Part shown: piece by piece, positions 22,462 through 32,368 of the stretch | How the letters are laid out: the number at the start of each line of letters is the position of its first letter | Position numbering within the stretch: position 1 is the stretch's first letter | Assembly (NCBI GenBank): GCA_033725935.1 | Contig: MU867071.1 | Span: 238,392 to 302,391 of the forward strand | Length of the DNA: 64,000 nucleotides | Origin: Cladorrhinum sp. PSN259 | Taxonomy: Eukaryota; Ascomycota; Sordariomycetes; Sordariales; Podosporaceae | Direction: 5' to 3' | Made by a program: the position numbers and the translations under genes | Notes under the pieces: generated by a model | What the model was told of the DNA's origin: nothing | Databases searched by the model: none | Seen by the model: the letters and a program-made list of their open reading frames with translations, nothing else

Positions 22462-23791
22462 ATGGCAGGAGAGGACGCAGATCAGAGATTGGGTCTCATC
22501 AAGGAGAACCTAGCAGAGGTTCTCAATGAGGAGATCATCAAGAAGGTCCTCGATGAGGGCGGCCACCCAAAGATCTACTGGGGTATGTTGCATACATACT
22601 TGCTCCCTACCAACTCAGGCATACCCTTTACCAATGATCACTGACATCAATCCCAACAACCAGGTACCGCGACAACTGGCCGCCCACACTGCGGCTACCT
22701 CGTGCCCGCCATCAAGATGGCGCAGTTCCTCGCCGCCGGATGCGAATTGACCGTCCTCCTCGCCGATATCCACGGTTTCCTCGACAACCTCAAAGCCCCT
22801 CTCGAACTCGTCATGCACCGCGCCGAGTTCTACCGCCACATAATCACCACCCTCCTCGGCGCCGTCGGTGTGTCAACCGAGAAGCTCAAGATCGTCCTTG
22901 GTAGTTCCTACCAAAAGAGCCCCGAGTACGTCATGGATCTGTACAAGATGGCGGCGCTGATTTCGGAGCACGATGCCAAGAAGGCCGGCGCTGAGGTCGT
23001 CAAGCAAACGGATAACGCTCCCCTGTCAGGCCTGCTTTACCCTATTCTTCAGGTCCTGGACGAGCAGTACCTGGATGTTGATGCGCAGTTCGGTGGCTTG
23101 GATCAGCGCAAGCTGTTCATTGCTGCGAAGGAGTGGCTTCCCAAGGTTGGATACAGAGAGCGCGCCCACTTGATGAACCCTATGGTTCCCGGTCTCCACG
23201 GTGGCAAGATGAGCTCCAGTGACCCTGACAGCAAGATTGATCTCCTTGACACCCCTGATATTGTCGCCAAGAAGATTAAGAAGGCACACGCCGCCCCTCA
23301 GGTTGTTGAGGAGAACGGTCTCCTTGCATTCATCGAGTACGTCCTTCTGCCGGCCTCGCGCTTGAAAGGTGGCGAGGGTTTCAAGGTGGAGCGCGAGAGA
23401 GATGGACTCCCAACTTTGGTCTACACCGATATTGAGAAGGTCAGGGAAGATTACAAGAATGATATCGTAAGTTTATCTCCGTCGACGCGGTTTCCCCGTT
23501 CGTGAATGCTGACACATGTCACAGTTGACACCACAACTGATCAAGCCCGCGATCACCCGGGATCTCTCGGCACTCTTGGCTCCTATCCAGGAGGCTTTCA
23601 AGAACGACAAGGAGTGGCAAGCGATCGCAGAGAAGGCCTATCCTCCTCCACCAAAGAAGGAGAAGAAGGTCAAGAACAAGGGTACTCGTTACCCTGGTGG
23701 CGGTGCCCCTCCTGCGAATGGGGAGGAGGCAAAGGAGCTTCCTATTAGGAATGGGGATGCTGCCCCAGCAGAGGCTGCGGCTGCGCCATAA
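22462..23791 (+). CDS. TYS1: Cytoplasmic tyrosyl-tRNA synthetase
   Basis: Class I aminoacyl-tRNA synthetase that charges tRNA-Tyr. Exons are 22462-22582, 22664-23466 and 23525-23791, giving 396 aa (yeast Tys1 has 394). The class I signature appears as GRPHCGY just after the first intron. The KMSSS loop is HGGKMSSSDPDSK near residue 222. The tyrosine-binding region YQKSPEYVMDLYKMA is near residues 127-141. The C-terminal extension is short, with Lys- and Ala-rich segments and without an EMAPII-like domain. The ATG at 22462 is immediately preceded by CACACA and gives the conserved start. Confidence 0.95.
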
Positions 23792-24534
23792 GCGTTGTTG
23801 TTAGGGTAGTTAAAAATAAATAGGGGTAATGTGAACATGACTAAACTCACACGTTGATCTCTCGCAGTTTTGGTTTATGTAGGTTTGTGTGAGACGGCGA
23901 GCAGTGGCCATTCCGCAGCAAATGATACAAAAATGCTTCATCGAGTTATGTCAAATTTAAAACCAATCTTGTAGAGCCGCTGAAAGGGCGAACGAAGAAA
24001 GGAGAAACATGGGCGCCAGACAAAAAGGAAGGACGCGAGAAGGTACAGTATCGTCGAGCTTTTGACCGCGTGCTTGTCTACCTGATAATATTCAGCCACC
24101 AATTAGAAGTAATTAGTTTAAAGAGAATTCATCAATGGAAGAGTTTGAACGGAAATGACTGCGAAAGTTTGTACGTCCGGTCCGGACGGTCGAACCCGTT
24201 GTGACCCGCTGGGTCGGTTCGGGGGCCAAGAACCGGGGTTAGTGTATACTATGTACAGAGTACGTACTTGTATACAAGGCCCACTTGGCGCGTGCTTAAG
24301 CTTATCTTATCTTTTTGACTGGCGGGGTCACTTTTTTTTTGTTTGAAAGTTGCTTGTGAGCAAGCTCCAGAAGAAGAAAAAAATTGGGGTAACTTGCTTC
24401 GAGTTTGCGACAACGATCCCAGACCTGCCCAATTTTTCCACGATCCCTTTCAGCCTCCGAAATTCTAAATACGAACCGTAATCCAAACCACTTTCAAGGC
24501 TTCCAAGTTGAGCGAAAGGAGGGAGAGAAAAAAA
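23792..24534. other. TYS1 3' / DIM1 upstream spacer
   Basis: A 743-bp region without a gene. An inverted repeat CGTCCGG-T-CCGGACG lies at 24174-24188 and has the CGG/CCG triplets that fungal Zn2Cys6 factors often bind. Poly-A and poly-T tracts flank the DIM1 start. Confidence 0.4.
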
Positions 24535-25995
24535 ATGCCAAAAGCAGCTAAACAAAAAGGGAAAGCCGGCGGGAGCGGTCCCTACGATCGTAAAGCTGGC
24601 GGAGGAGGAGGAGGAGGAGGAGGTGGTGGTGGTGCAGCGCCAAAAAACACAAACATCTTCAAGTTCGACAAAGATTTCGGCCAGCACATTCTAAAGAACC
24701 CCGGTATCTCGGATGCGATCGTCGATAAAGCCTATTTAAAGCCGACTGATGTGGTGGTTGAGGTTGGTCCCGGAACGGGAAATATCACCGTGAGAGCGCT
24801 CGAGAAGGCGAAGAAGGTTATTGCTAGTATGTTTTCCCTTTCATCACTTCTGCGGGATCGTTTGTAAGGGGGGGGGGGGGGGGAGGGGGGGGGGCTGTAG
24901 GATGATTTGGCGCGGAATGGCTCTTTGTTGCTGGTGGAGGATGGACTGGTGCTGGTCTGGAGAAGAACTTGTTTACTGGTTGTGTGGGAGAATCTGTTTA
25001 CTGACATGAGAAAACAAAACACACAGTCGAACTCGATCCTCGCATGGGCGCAGAGGTGACCAAGCGCGTACAAGGAACACCACTCGCAAAAAAACTGGAA
25101 GTCATACTGGGAGATGTCATCAAGATGCCCGAGATGCCACCCTGCGATGCCTTGATCAGCAACACGCCCTACCAGATTTCTTCGCCCCTAATCTTCAAGA
25201 TGCTGGCTATGAAGAATCCTCCGCGAGTAGCTGTTCTGATGTTTCAGAGGGAGTTCGCAAAGAGACTTGTGGCGAAGCCGGGCGATGCGCTGTACTCGAG
25301 ATTGAGTGTCAATGTCAATTTCTGGGCGACGTGCAAGCATATCATGAAGGTTGGAAAGCAAAACTTTAGGCCGCCTCCGAAGGTTGAGAGTGATGGTAAG
25401 TTCTGAGAAAGAATAAAAGAAAAGAGGGGAAAGTGCTAACGGGTGCATAGTTGTCAGGATAGAACCCCTTGTGGGATCAGCGAGACCGGACGTTGCGTTC
25501 GAGGAGTTTGATGGGTTGTTGAGAATCGTGTTCAATCGCAAGAATAAGACGCTTAATGCAGCCTTTGGTGTTAGGGAGGTGTTGACGATGTGCGAGAGGA
25601 ATTACAAGGTGTATTGCGGGTTGAATGGGATCCCGATTGATGAGTCGGTAGCTGGCAACACAGTGGGTGGAGATATGGATGTGGAGATGGAGGTTGATGA
25701 GGAAGAGAATGGTGACGGGGATGTAGAGGGTGGAGAGGAAGAGTTTGGCGCAATGGATGAGGACGAGGATGACGAGATGCCTGCTTTCTTCAAGGAGCAG
25801 AAGGAGGATAATGATGCCATCGCGAAGACGCCCGCCAGGAATCCAAAGTCAAAGGTCGCTTTGATTGTCAAGGCAAAGGTGAACAAGGTGCTTGCGGGGA
25901 CGGGGTTGGGAGAGAAGAGAGCGAGGCAGTGCGATCAGAATGATTTCTTGAAGTTGCTACTGGCTTTCCACGAGGAGGGTATTCATTTCTCCTAA
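24535..25995 (+). CDS. DIM1: 18S rRNA dimethyladenosine transferase Dim1
   Basis: Dimethylates two adjacent adenosines at the 3' end of 18S rRNA. Exons are 24535-24826, 25027-25395 and 25451-25995, giving 401 aa (yeast 318). SAM motif I is VVEVGPGTGNIT, near residue 80. The catalytic motif is NTPYQIS, in exon 2. The N-terminus has a run of 12 Gly encoded by GGA/GGT repeats (24600-24633). An acidic insert of about 60 residues, absent from yeast, precedes the conserved C-terminus RARQCDQNDFLKLLLAFHEEG. Intron 1 is 200 nt and contains a long G tract. Confidence 0.94.
24868..24894 (+). repeat. Poly-G tract in DIM1 intron 1
   Basis: Sixteen G, one A, then ten G, close to the 5' end of the 200-nt intron. 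It could form a G-quadruplex in the pre-mRNA. It is also a site where sequencing length errors are likely. Confidence 0.85.
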
Positions 25996-26559
25996 TTTAC
26001 TGGAACGGGATTCAAAATAATAATGGACGGGCGCCGGGCGTTTGGTTTGGCGGGAAAAATAATGGCGGGCTTCTGCAATTTGGTAGCGATATACCTGTTT
26101 TTATCTGGCTTTCTGGGGTTCATATATGAGGATATAAAACGGCGGGGATGGGGCAGTAAATCCATCAGATATTGCTCTGTGTTTTGCGTGGCTGGTCTAA
26201 TAGTTGGGTTGCACTAGTTGTTCAGGGAAGTGACACTGAATCATCTATATCCTTAAACTTGTGTTGGTACCTGGTCGTCATGTCGGATTGCAACAAGTTT
26301 TGTTTGAAATTTTAAATTGACTTGAACTCTCGAAGGGCAACTGATTCTAATTCCTTGTCAAGAGCAATCAACCGCTCAAAATGTCAAATATCACAGGGGG
26401 TAATCGAGACCCATTTGACACCCATTCTTCTTTATTTTATTTCATCTTCTGGTTCCTCAGAACCAGTATTGCAATAGTCAACGTATAAGAGCTCCTGGAC
26501 AGATAATATCAAGCGACATATTAATCCATAGCCAACTATCTACCCCATTCCCCCATTTC
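25996..26559. other. Convergent DIM1/TRM5 spacer
   Basis: A 564-bp region between converging genes. A 64-codon frame lies in it (separate entry). The rest shows no features. Confidence 0.4.
26023..26217 (+). CDS. Possible small membrane ORF in the DIM1 3' region
   Basis: A 64-codon ATG-initiated frame starting 27 bp after the DIM1 stop. It has two hydrophobic segments, about residues 13-36 (IMAGFCNLVAIYLFLSGFLG) and 51-63, separated by a basic stretch DIKRRGWGSKS. I recognise no family. It may well be chance reading within the DIM1 3' untranslated region. Confidence 0.15.
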   Translation: MDGRRAFGLAGKIMAGFCNLVAIYLFLSGFLGFIYEDIKRRGWGSKSIRYCSVFCVAGLIVGLH

Positions 26560-28064
26560 TCATGGTCTTGGAGCAAACGCAACCTCTTTCGGTATCCTAA
26601 AGCTAGCGCAATACATGCTCTTCGCAGGCGCCACATTTCTCACATTATGAATCGACACCTCCCCTGCATTGTCTGGATTGCCAGGCTTCATAGGATAGCC
26701 CAGATACTTGGTTACTCGGTCGCAAATATCATTGATGGGAGTCTCATCCTGCGCCTTGAAGCTGAAGCAGTGAACGTGTACCATGGGCAGCTTCTTGTTT
26801 GTCACAGGCTCGAAAAGATCCTCGTGGCCGTGATAGATACCTCTATATGAACCAAGGAACTCGATAGCAATAGCGGGGAGGTTCATGACGAAGTGGGAGA
26901 TAGTGGGGGGTGCGTAAACCATTGTTGCTGGGATTATTTCCTTTGATTTGTCGTCCTTCTTGGGTTTCTTCGGAGCGAGGGTTGCGAATTTCTTCTGTTT
27001 CGAAGCCTCAAGAACGATGTCGGCGGATTGGCGAATAAAGTCGTGTCCGTCCATGCAGGAAGGTGTGACGTATTGGGATACCTTGTTCCTCTGGATCGCA
27101 GCATCTAGACACTTGAAACTCTCAGGGTTCTTGTCGTTGGCCCAGACAAAAACACCCTTCTTTCCTGAGGGAACAGCAAAGGGGCCAATGCCGGCCATGA
27201 CATCGCACACGACCTCTCCCGGGTTGAACATGCTGGCGATTCTAAAGTGTTCGGTCTCGAGCTTGCTGTTCCAGTATACCTTGGAATAGTCGAACTCGAA
27301 GGAGCAGTTGTGGTGGTTGACTTGGACTTGGAGGTCGTCTTCGCCGGCGAGGACCTCGTATTTGAATGTTCTGAATTCTGATTCCTTGCCTACGTTGTCG
27401 ACCTTGTTGATGACTGTTTTGATGTGGATGTTCTTGTCGATGAGGACTTGTGCGACTAGTTTCTTGTAGTCGAGGTAGTCGTCTCGGAGATTGAGATGTG
27501 CTATGTGGCCGGCGGTGTTGAAGCCGGTAGGAATCTCATCGTGGAGTTCTTCTGGGAGGATGGATTCAAGGACATCGCGGGCTGTCCAGTAATCATAGTC
27601 AAGTTCCAGTTTATATGGAATGACAGTCAAGTCTTCTTTCTGGATGCCTTCCTTGAGGCCAGGACCATAAGTCTCGGGAACTACAAGCAATGTTAGATGT
27701 AAATCGGAGAATATCAGAGTGGGCGAGAGAGAACTATCTAACCTCCAAGCTTGACATCAGGATTCAAGAGAAAACACTTGTGACCCAACTTATTAAGTGC
27801 CTGATCAGGATGAGGTCGGATAGGGGATATCCTGTCGAGACCCAAAATCTCCTTATGTGCTGTCAATGATTTTCGGTACTGGGAAATAAGTCGAGGATCT
27901 TTAAGAGCAGCAGCGGCCAGATCCACCTTCTTGGTGAACAAGGCACGGTTTAAAGCTGCAGTCCCCGAGCGAACAATTGGTGGACGGAAGAGACTCATGG
28001 TGTCTTTTTCTTTTCCGCTATCATTTGAACAGCAATTCGATGCTTTTGCGTCCTGTGAGCCCAT
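26560..28064 (-). CDS. TRM5: tRNA (guanine-37-N1)-methyltransferase Trm5
   Basis: Makes m1G37 next to the anticodon, which prevents frameshifting, in cytosol and mitochondria. Exons are 28064-27743 and 27680-26560 (62-nt intron), giving 480 aa from the first ATG. The Rossmann core includes VCDVMAGIGPFAVPSGKKG and WANDKNPES. TGFNTAGHIAHLNLRD is the conserved D2 start and MNLPAIAIEFLGSYRGIYHG the late family motif. A second in-frame ATG at 27998 gives an Arg-rich N-terminus without acidic residues over its first 20 residues, typical of a mitochondrial signal. The longer form begins with an acidic, polar 22-residue leader. It is divergent from RRP7. Confidence 0.93.
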
Positions 28065-28427
28065 AGTTGGATGTCAGAGAGTTTTTGACACTTTTTGGTC
28101 TGACAGTGTTGGAAATGTTTTATTGTTTTCTAAACCAGATGCACTCACTCATGCCTCAAAATGAACCATAGTAAAATGCAGTCAACCGTCTCAACCCCTC
28201 CAAGGCGCCCTGCATTAAAAAGATGGGGCTTCAACTTTCTTAACTCTTATCGGCTACCGATAGCACAGTGACAGGGATTAGGTTCCTGAAAAGTTTAGTG
28301 GGGCAAAAAGTTTCTCGAGCAGAAGCAGTGCTTCAATCGCGATTCGCAAATCAATCCATCCTTGGCATCCACAGCAACACCATCGCAAGCATCACCAACA
28401 GCCTCACATACACACAAATCAGACACA
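28065..28427. promoter_or_regulatory. Bidirectional TRM5/RRP7 promoter region
   Basis: A 363-bp spacer between divergent starts. GTGGGGCA lies at 28298-28305, about 120 bp before RRP7. No gene is seen. Confidence 0.45.
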
Positions 28428-29411
28428 ATGCCTGCGACACCACTAACAATAGGGGACTTTTCCGTCCTCCCAATTTCAATGCCCCCATCCCCCTCCTACC
28501 CAAAACCAACGACCCACCACCTCTACGTCCGCCGAAACACCCCCAAAATCCCAACACCAAACGACTCGCGCAGCCTCTTCGTGACAAACTGCCCAATAGA
28601 CAGCACCGAGTCCCACTTCCGCACCCTGTTCGCCTCCCTAGTAGGCGCCGGCCGCTTCGAATCAATAACCTTCGAGTCCTCAACCCGCAAAGACGCAGCG
28701 CACCGCTCCCCAACAGCTCTCCTAGACGCCGCAGTCCCCGTCAGTTCGGCCCGCCTCCTACAAGCGCATTCCAAAAAGCGTAAAGCCTCCGAGTTATCAG
28801 ACGACACCCTCGACTCAATCCTCCTCCCCCAGACGTGGACACGAACCCTCCACCCCTCAGGCAGCACAGCAACCGTCCTCCTCGCCGATCAGAAATCAGT
28901 AGATCAAGTCCTCAAAGCAATCGCCAAGCTCACAACCTCCTCCAAAAAGACGCTGCCGCCAACCTGGCCTACCACCCTCCCCCACCACCACCAGAAGCCA
29001 TTGGGCGTGACGTGGCTCAAATCCCATAACCGTCTCCGATACCCCCCTCCCCACACCTTACAATCCTCAATCGACGCGTTTTCTGCCCTCTTCGCATCCC
29101 GCGAGAAGGAAGCAGCAGAAATCGCCAAGCGTCTCCGCTCGCTACCAGACGAAGACGGTTTCGTCACGGTCACCCGCAGCGGAGGCAGAAACGCACCAGC
29201 TTCCAAGACGGAAGCGGAGGAGGCCAAGAAGAAAATGCTCGAGAAGGCAGAGAAGAAGAAGGAGGAGCTCGCGATGGCGAATTTCTACAGGTTCCAGCTG
29301 CGGGAGAAGAAGAAGGAGGAACAAGGCGAACTGCTCAAGAGGTTTGATGAGGACCGCAAAAAGCTCGAGGCTATGCGGGAGAAGAGAGGGAAGTTTGTAC
29401 CAGAGTCTTGA
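28428..29411 (+). CDS. RRP7: rRNA-processing protein Rrp7
   Basis: SSU processome protein (UTP-C/CURI complex) required for 18S rRNA production. Single exon, 327 aa from the ATG at 28428. The N-terminus IGDFSVLPISMPPSPS and LYVRRN resemble the family, followed by the Rrp7 RRM-like fold with SRSLFVTNCPIDSTESHFR. The C-terminal Rrp7 domain shows DEDGFVTVTR, NFYRFQLREKKKEEQGELL and a basic coiled-coil end, the most conserved part of the family. No intron is needed. A 5' extension of the frame lacks an ATG. Confidence 0.9.
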   Translation: MPATPLTIGDFSVLPISMPPSPSYPKPTTHHLYVRRNTPKIPTPNDSRSLFVTNCPIDSTESHFRTLFASLVGAGRFESITFESSTRKDAAHRSPTALLDAAVPVSSARLLQAHSKKRKASELSDDTLDSILLPQTWTRTLHPSGSTATVLLADQKSVDQVLKAIAKLTTSSKKTLPPTWPTTLPHHHQKPLGVTWLKSHNRLRYPPPHTLQSSIDAFSALFASREKEAAEIAKRLRSLPDEDGFVTVTRSGGRNAPASKTEAEEAKKKMLEKAEKKKEELAMANFYRFQLREKKKEEQGELLKRFDEDRKKLEAMREKRGKFVPES

Positions 29412-29870
29412 TTTGATCAACTATGAATTGGGATGGAATTTTGAGTTGAGTCGGATGCATGTATATATCAGATGTAGCTGGAGGATTTGAGAAGAAATAA
29501 TACCCTTGATGAACAGATTCAAGATCGTTGCTTCAGCATATGGGATTTGAGGAACCTGTCCATGTTATGCCCAATGGCATTCATGAAAACGAAACATCCA
29601 AACATACATATTAGTATAAATCTTTTTTGTTCGCTAGGTGCTGGGGGTATTATACATTGACAGAATGAGACTATTTCCATAATACACAAGAACATACGGA
29701 CAATGTAGAATGCTTAACTGGGTTGAAAAAAGGGAATAAAACGCTCCCCCCCCCCCCAAGCTTAAAAATGTGTTGAACCGCCGCCATTTTCATATTTAGA
29801 TGATATGCTTTCTCCCTCATACAACTACTTATCTTTCAATTACTAAGACGTACACGCATGCGCAAACGAA
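29412..29870. other. Convergent RRP7/CDS1 spacer
   Basis: A 459-bp region between converging genes. It includes a 12-C homopolymer at 29746-29757. No gene is seen. Confidence 0.5.
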
Positions 29871-31476
29871 TTATTGAGTAGCTACCGCAACCTCAAAAAT
29901 TTCGACGACTTTAGAGTATTGCTATTTTTGAAGTCAGTGAACCGTCTCCTCGGTTTCAAGAAATATATGTTTGAACTCACCTCAGAAGTAAACACCCCCT
30001 GATCAGTCAAATACTTGGACATCTGCCTAAGCAGATACAACTGATCACCAACAGACAACGAAATCGCCCCCGAGACAACCTCACCCAGACTGGTCTTATG
30101 CGTCGCAATAAAAGCCTGATAGTAAAGGTACGCAAACATGCCCATAATAAACTGGCAATCCATCCTGTCGGTAACACCGCCGTGGCCGGGGATCGAATCG
30201 CCAAAGTCCTTGATCTTGAACGTCCTCTTCAATCCCGAAGCGAAGAATCCTCCAAAGGGAGCAATCAACGAGGCAAAAGTAGCCCAGAAGAAGGTGTGAA
30301 TCTGCATGGGCGCAATGTTTATGCTGAGGTGGTATCCGGGAGGCAAGAACCAGAAGTCAGGGGTAGAATAAGTCTTGGGGATGAAAACGCTGCCGGGCTC
30401 GCAGTCTGCTCCGGCGAAAACTGTCGCGCCCAAGTTGGAAGCGGGGCATATGAAGTACTTCGACCGCATGAGGATATTTGTGAGGAAGATGCCGAAAAGA
30501 ACAGTCATGATCCACGCGCCGACGAATCCTTCTACAGTCTTCTTGGGTGAGAGCTTGATGAGCTGAGTGCGGCCAAAAGTAATACCGCAGATGTAGGCGA
30601 AAATGTCGTTGGTGATGACCAGAGCGGCGGGAAGAAAGAACCAGATCATGCCCTCGAAGACGTTATTCATGATGAAGTGGGCTTGAACATTGATGAGGAA
30701 TAGCGCCATATGCGTCCAGGCGAACTGGGAGAACTGGAACTTGAGATGGTCCTTTTTGAGAGTGCCTACGAAGAAAACAAAACCTAATCCATGGAAAATC
30801 AGATGTTAGCTTGGCTCAGCAAGTGTTAAAAAAACGGGGGCTGAGTCCAAACTGACCAAAAACGTGAATAGTGAAGCTGATAAACCTGTGATGAGTAGCC
30901 ATAACCTGCAACGCCCGATCAAAAAAGATGATGTGCCGGAAGTAATAGATAACGCTCTCGCCGTACAAGAAATACATTGTCGACGCGAGGAAGTACCAGT
31001 TCAGAGCCTTTGTGAAGCGTAGGTCGCGGGCCTTGCTGGGAACGTTGGCGATGGCGATGACCTCTTTGAACGAGACGATTTGGATGGCAGTGATGATGAG
31101 AATGACGTAGATGTGTCCCATGAAGAGAGCGAAGAAGAAACCACCGATCATGACGAACGTCCATAGTGTGCGCGTGACGAAGTTTGCTTTTTTCTTTTCA
31201 TATTCAGATGTGCTCGACGGTTGAGCAACTGCTGGGGGCTATGTGTGTCGCATCAAGTCAGATATGCCGATCCCATGGTTTTAGGGTTAAGCAAAGACGT
31301 ACCTCCTGCTCTTTGATATTATGAAGCGACTGAGACGACCTGAGGGCGGTCGGTGAGCCAGTCGACACCTCCTCCCCGACATCGCTGAAGCTGGGCCGAC
31401 GCCCATCGCTACTATTTTGCCTCGATTTTGTTTTGGTGGGGAAGACCACTCCCCTTCCCTTCTTTGACGACATCAT
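29871..31476 (-). CDS. CDS1: Phosphatidate cytidylyltransferase (CDP-DAG synthase)
   Basis: Makes CDP-diacylglycerol from phosphatidic acid and CTP in the ER membrane. Exons are 31476-31303, 31238-30857, 30783-29981 and 29921-29871, giving 469 aa (yeast 457). The polar N-terminus of about 75 residues is followed by multiple membrane helices. The CDS signature is complete: SGLKRTFKIKDFG, then IPGHGGVTDRMD. The last coding exon is only 51 nt; splicing it replaces a read-through tail with SEQYSKVVEIFEVAVATQ, like the C-termini of other eukaryotic CDS proteins. Intron 1 contains TTAGGGTTAA at 31281-31290 (plus strand). Confidence 0.92.
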
Positions 31477-32368
31477 GTGGGTGATGGAATGCGCGCGCAG
31501 CCAGTCTCGAAGAAATGTCGTCGTCTGTATGTCTCAATTCGTTTGTTGGTGGGGTGGGGTGTGTCGCGAAAGAAAGGGGACCTCTCCGTCTGGATGTTCC
31601 TCTCAGTCGGGTCGTTCGGGTCCCGGGGTATCGCAGGCGGCCGAGCTACGACGCCGCGAAGGAATATATACAATGGCCTGAGCTCAGTTACGGCGGGTAC
31701 GATTTCAAAAAGCTTTAATGCGCGGGAGGCCTGCCAAAAATAAAACAAACCGAACAACTCTCGCAAAGATGCGCGGGTACGGGGAGATTAAAAAACACTT
31801 TGCTGTGTTTGGCCCAGAAGGTTGTTGGATCGAGTTTTGAAATTTTGGGGACGTGCTACGTCAATCGCGCCTTGGCCTGTTCTCGGGGATAGTCAAGTGG
31901 GGCTGTCTTGGAGAGAAACAGCATCCAAACAGGGCATTTGCGCAGCTTTTCTTTCATCTATGAATGTTACATACATTTACTAATCATCCGTACATGACGT
32001 CCAGATTGACATTCCACCCTTACAAAAGAAGAAATAAGACTTCTGGGAGTACATAGAATTCCAGGCAAGAAAAGCAACGAAAAAAAGAAGCGCTTTAATG
32101 TTATGCACATACCTAGGTATCTGCACGTCTAGTGGTCCATCTGATCAAGTAGACAACTTTAAATTTCGTACCTTGTGCTTCCTGTCGCTGCTCGCCCGTT
32201 TCAAGCCTAGGAAAGGCTATACAAACATGGTGCTCAACAGCTTTGTTGTCAAAGCGGCCAAGAAGGAGTTCAAATGCAGTCATCTTACTGCAAACCCCAC
32301 TAATTAGCCATCGGCAACCCGGAACGCCGAAAACAAACGCAAATCACGTACCGGTCGAACTAAGCAAA
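31477..32368. other. CDS1 upstream / Myb gene 3' spacer
   Basis: An 892-bp region between two minus-strand genes. GTGGGGC is at 31897-31903. Short frames here have no support. The left half is presumably the CDS1 promoter. Confidence 0.4.
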
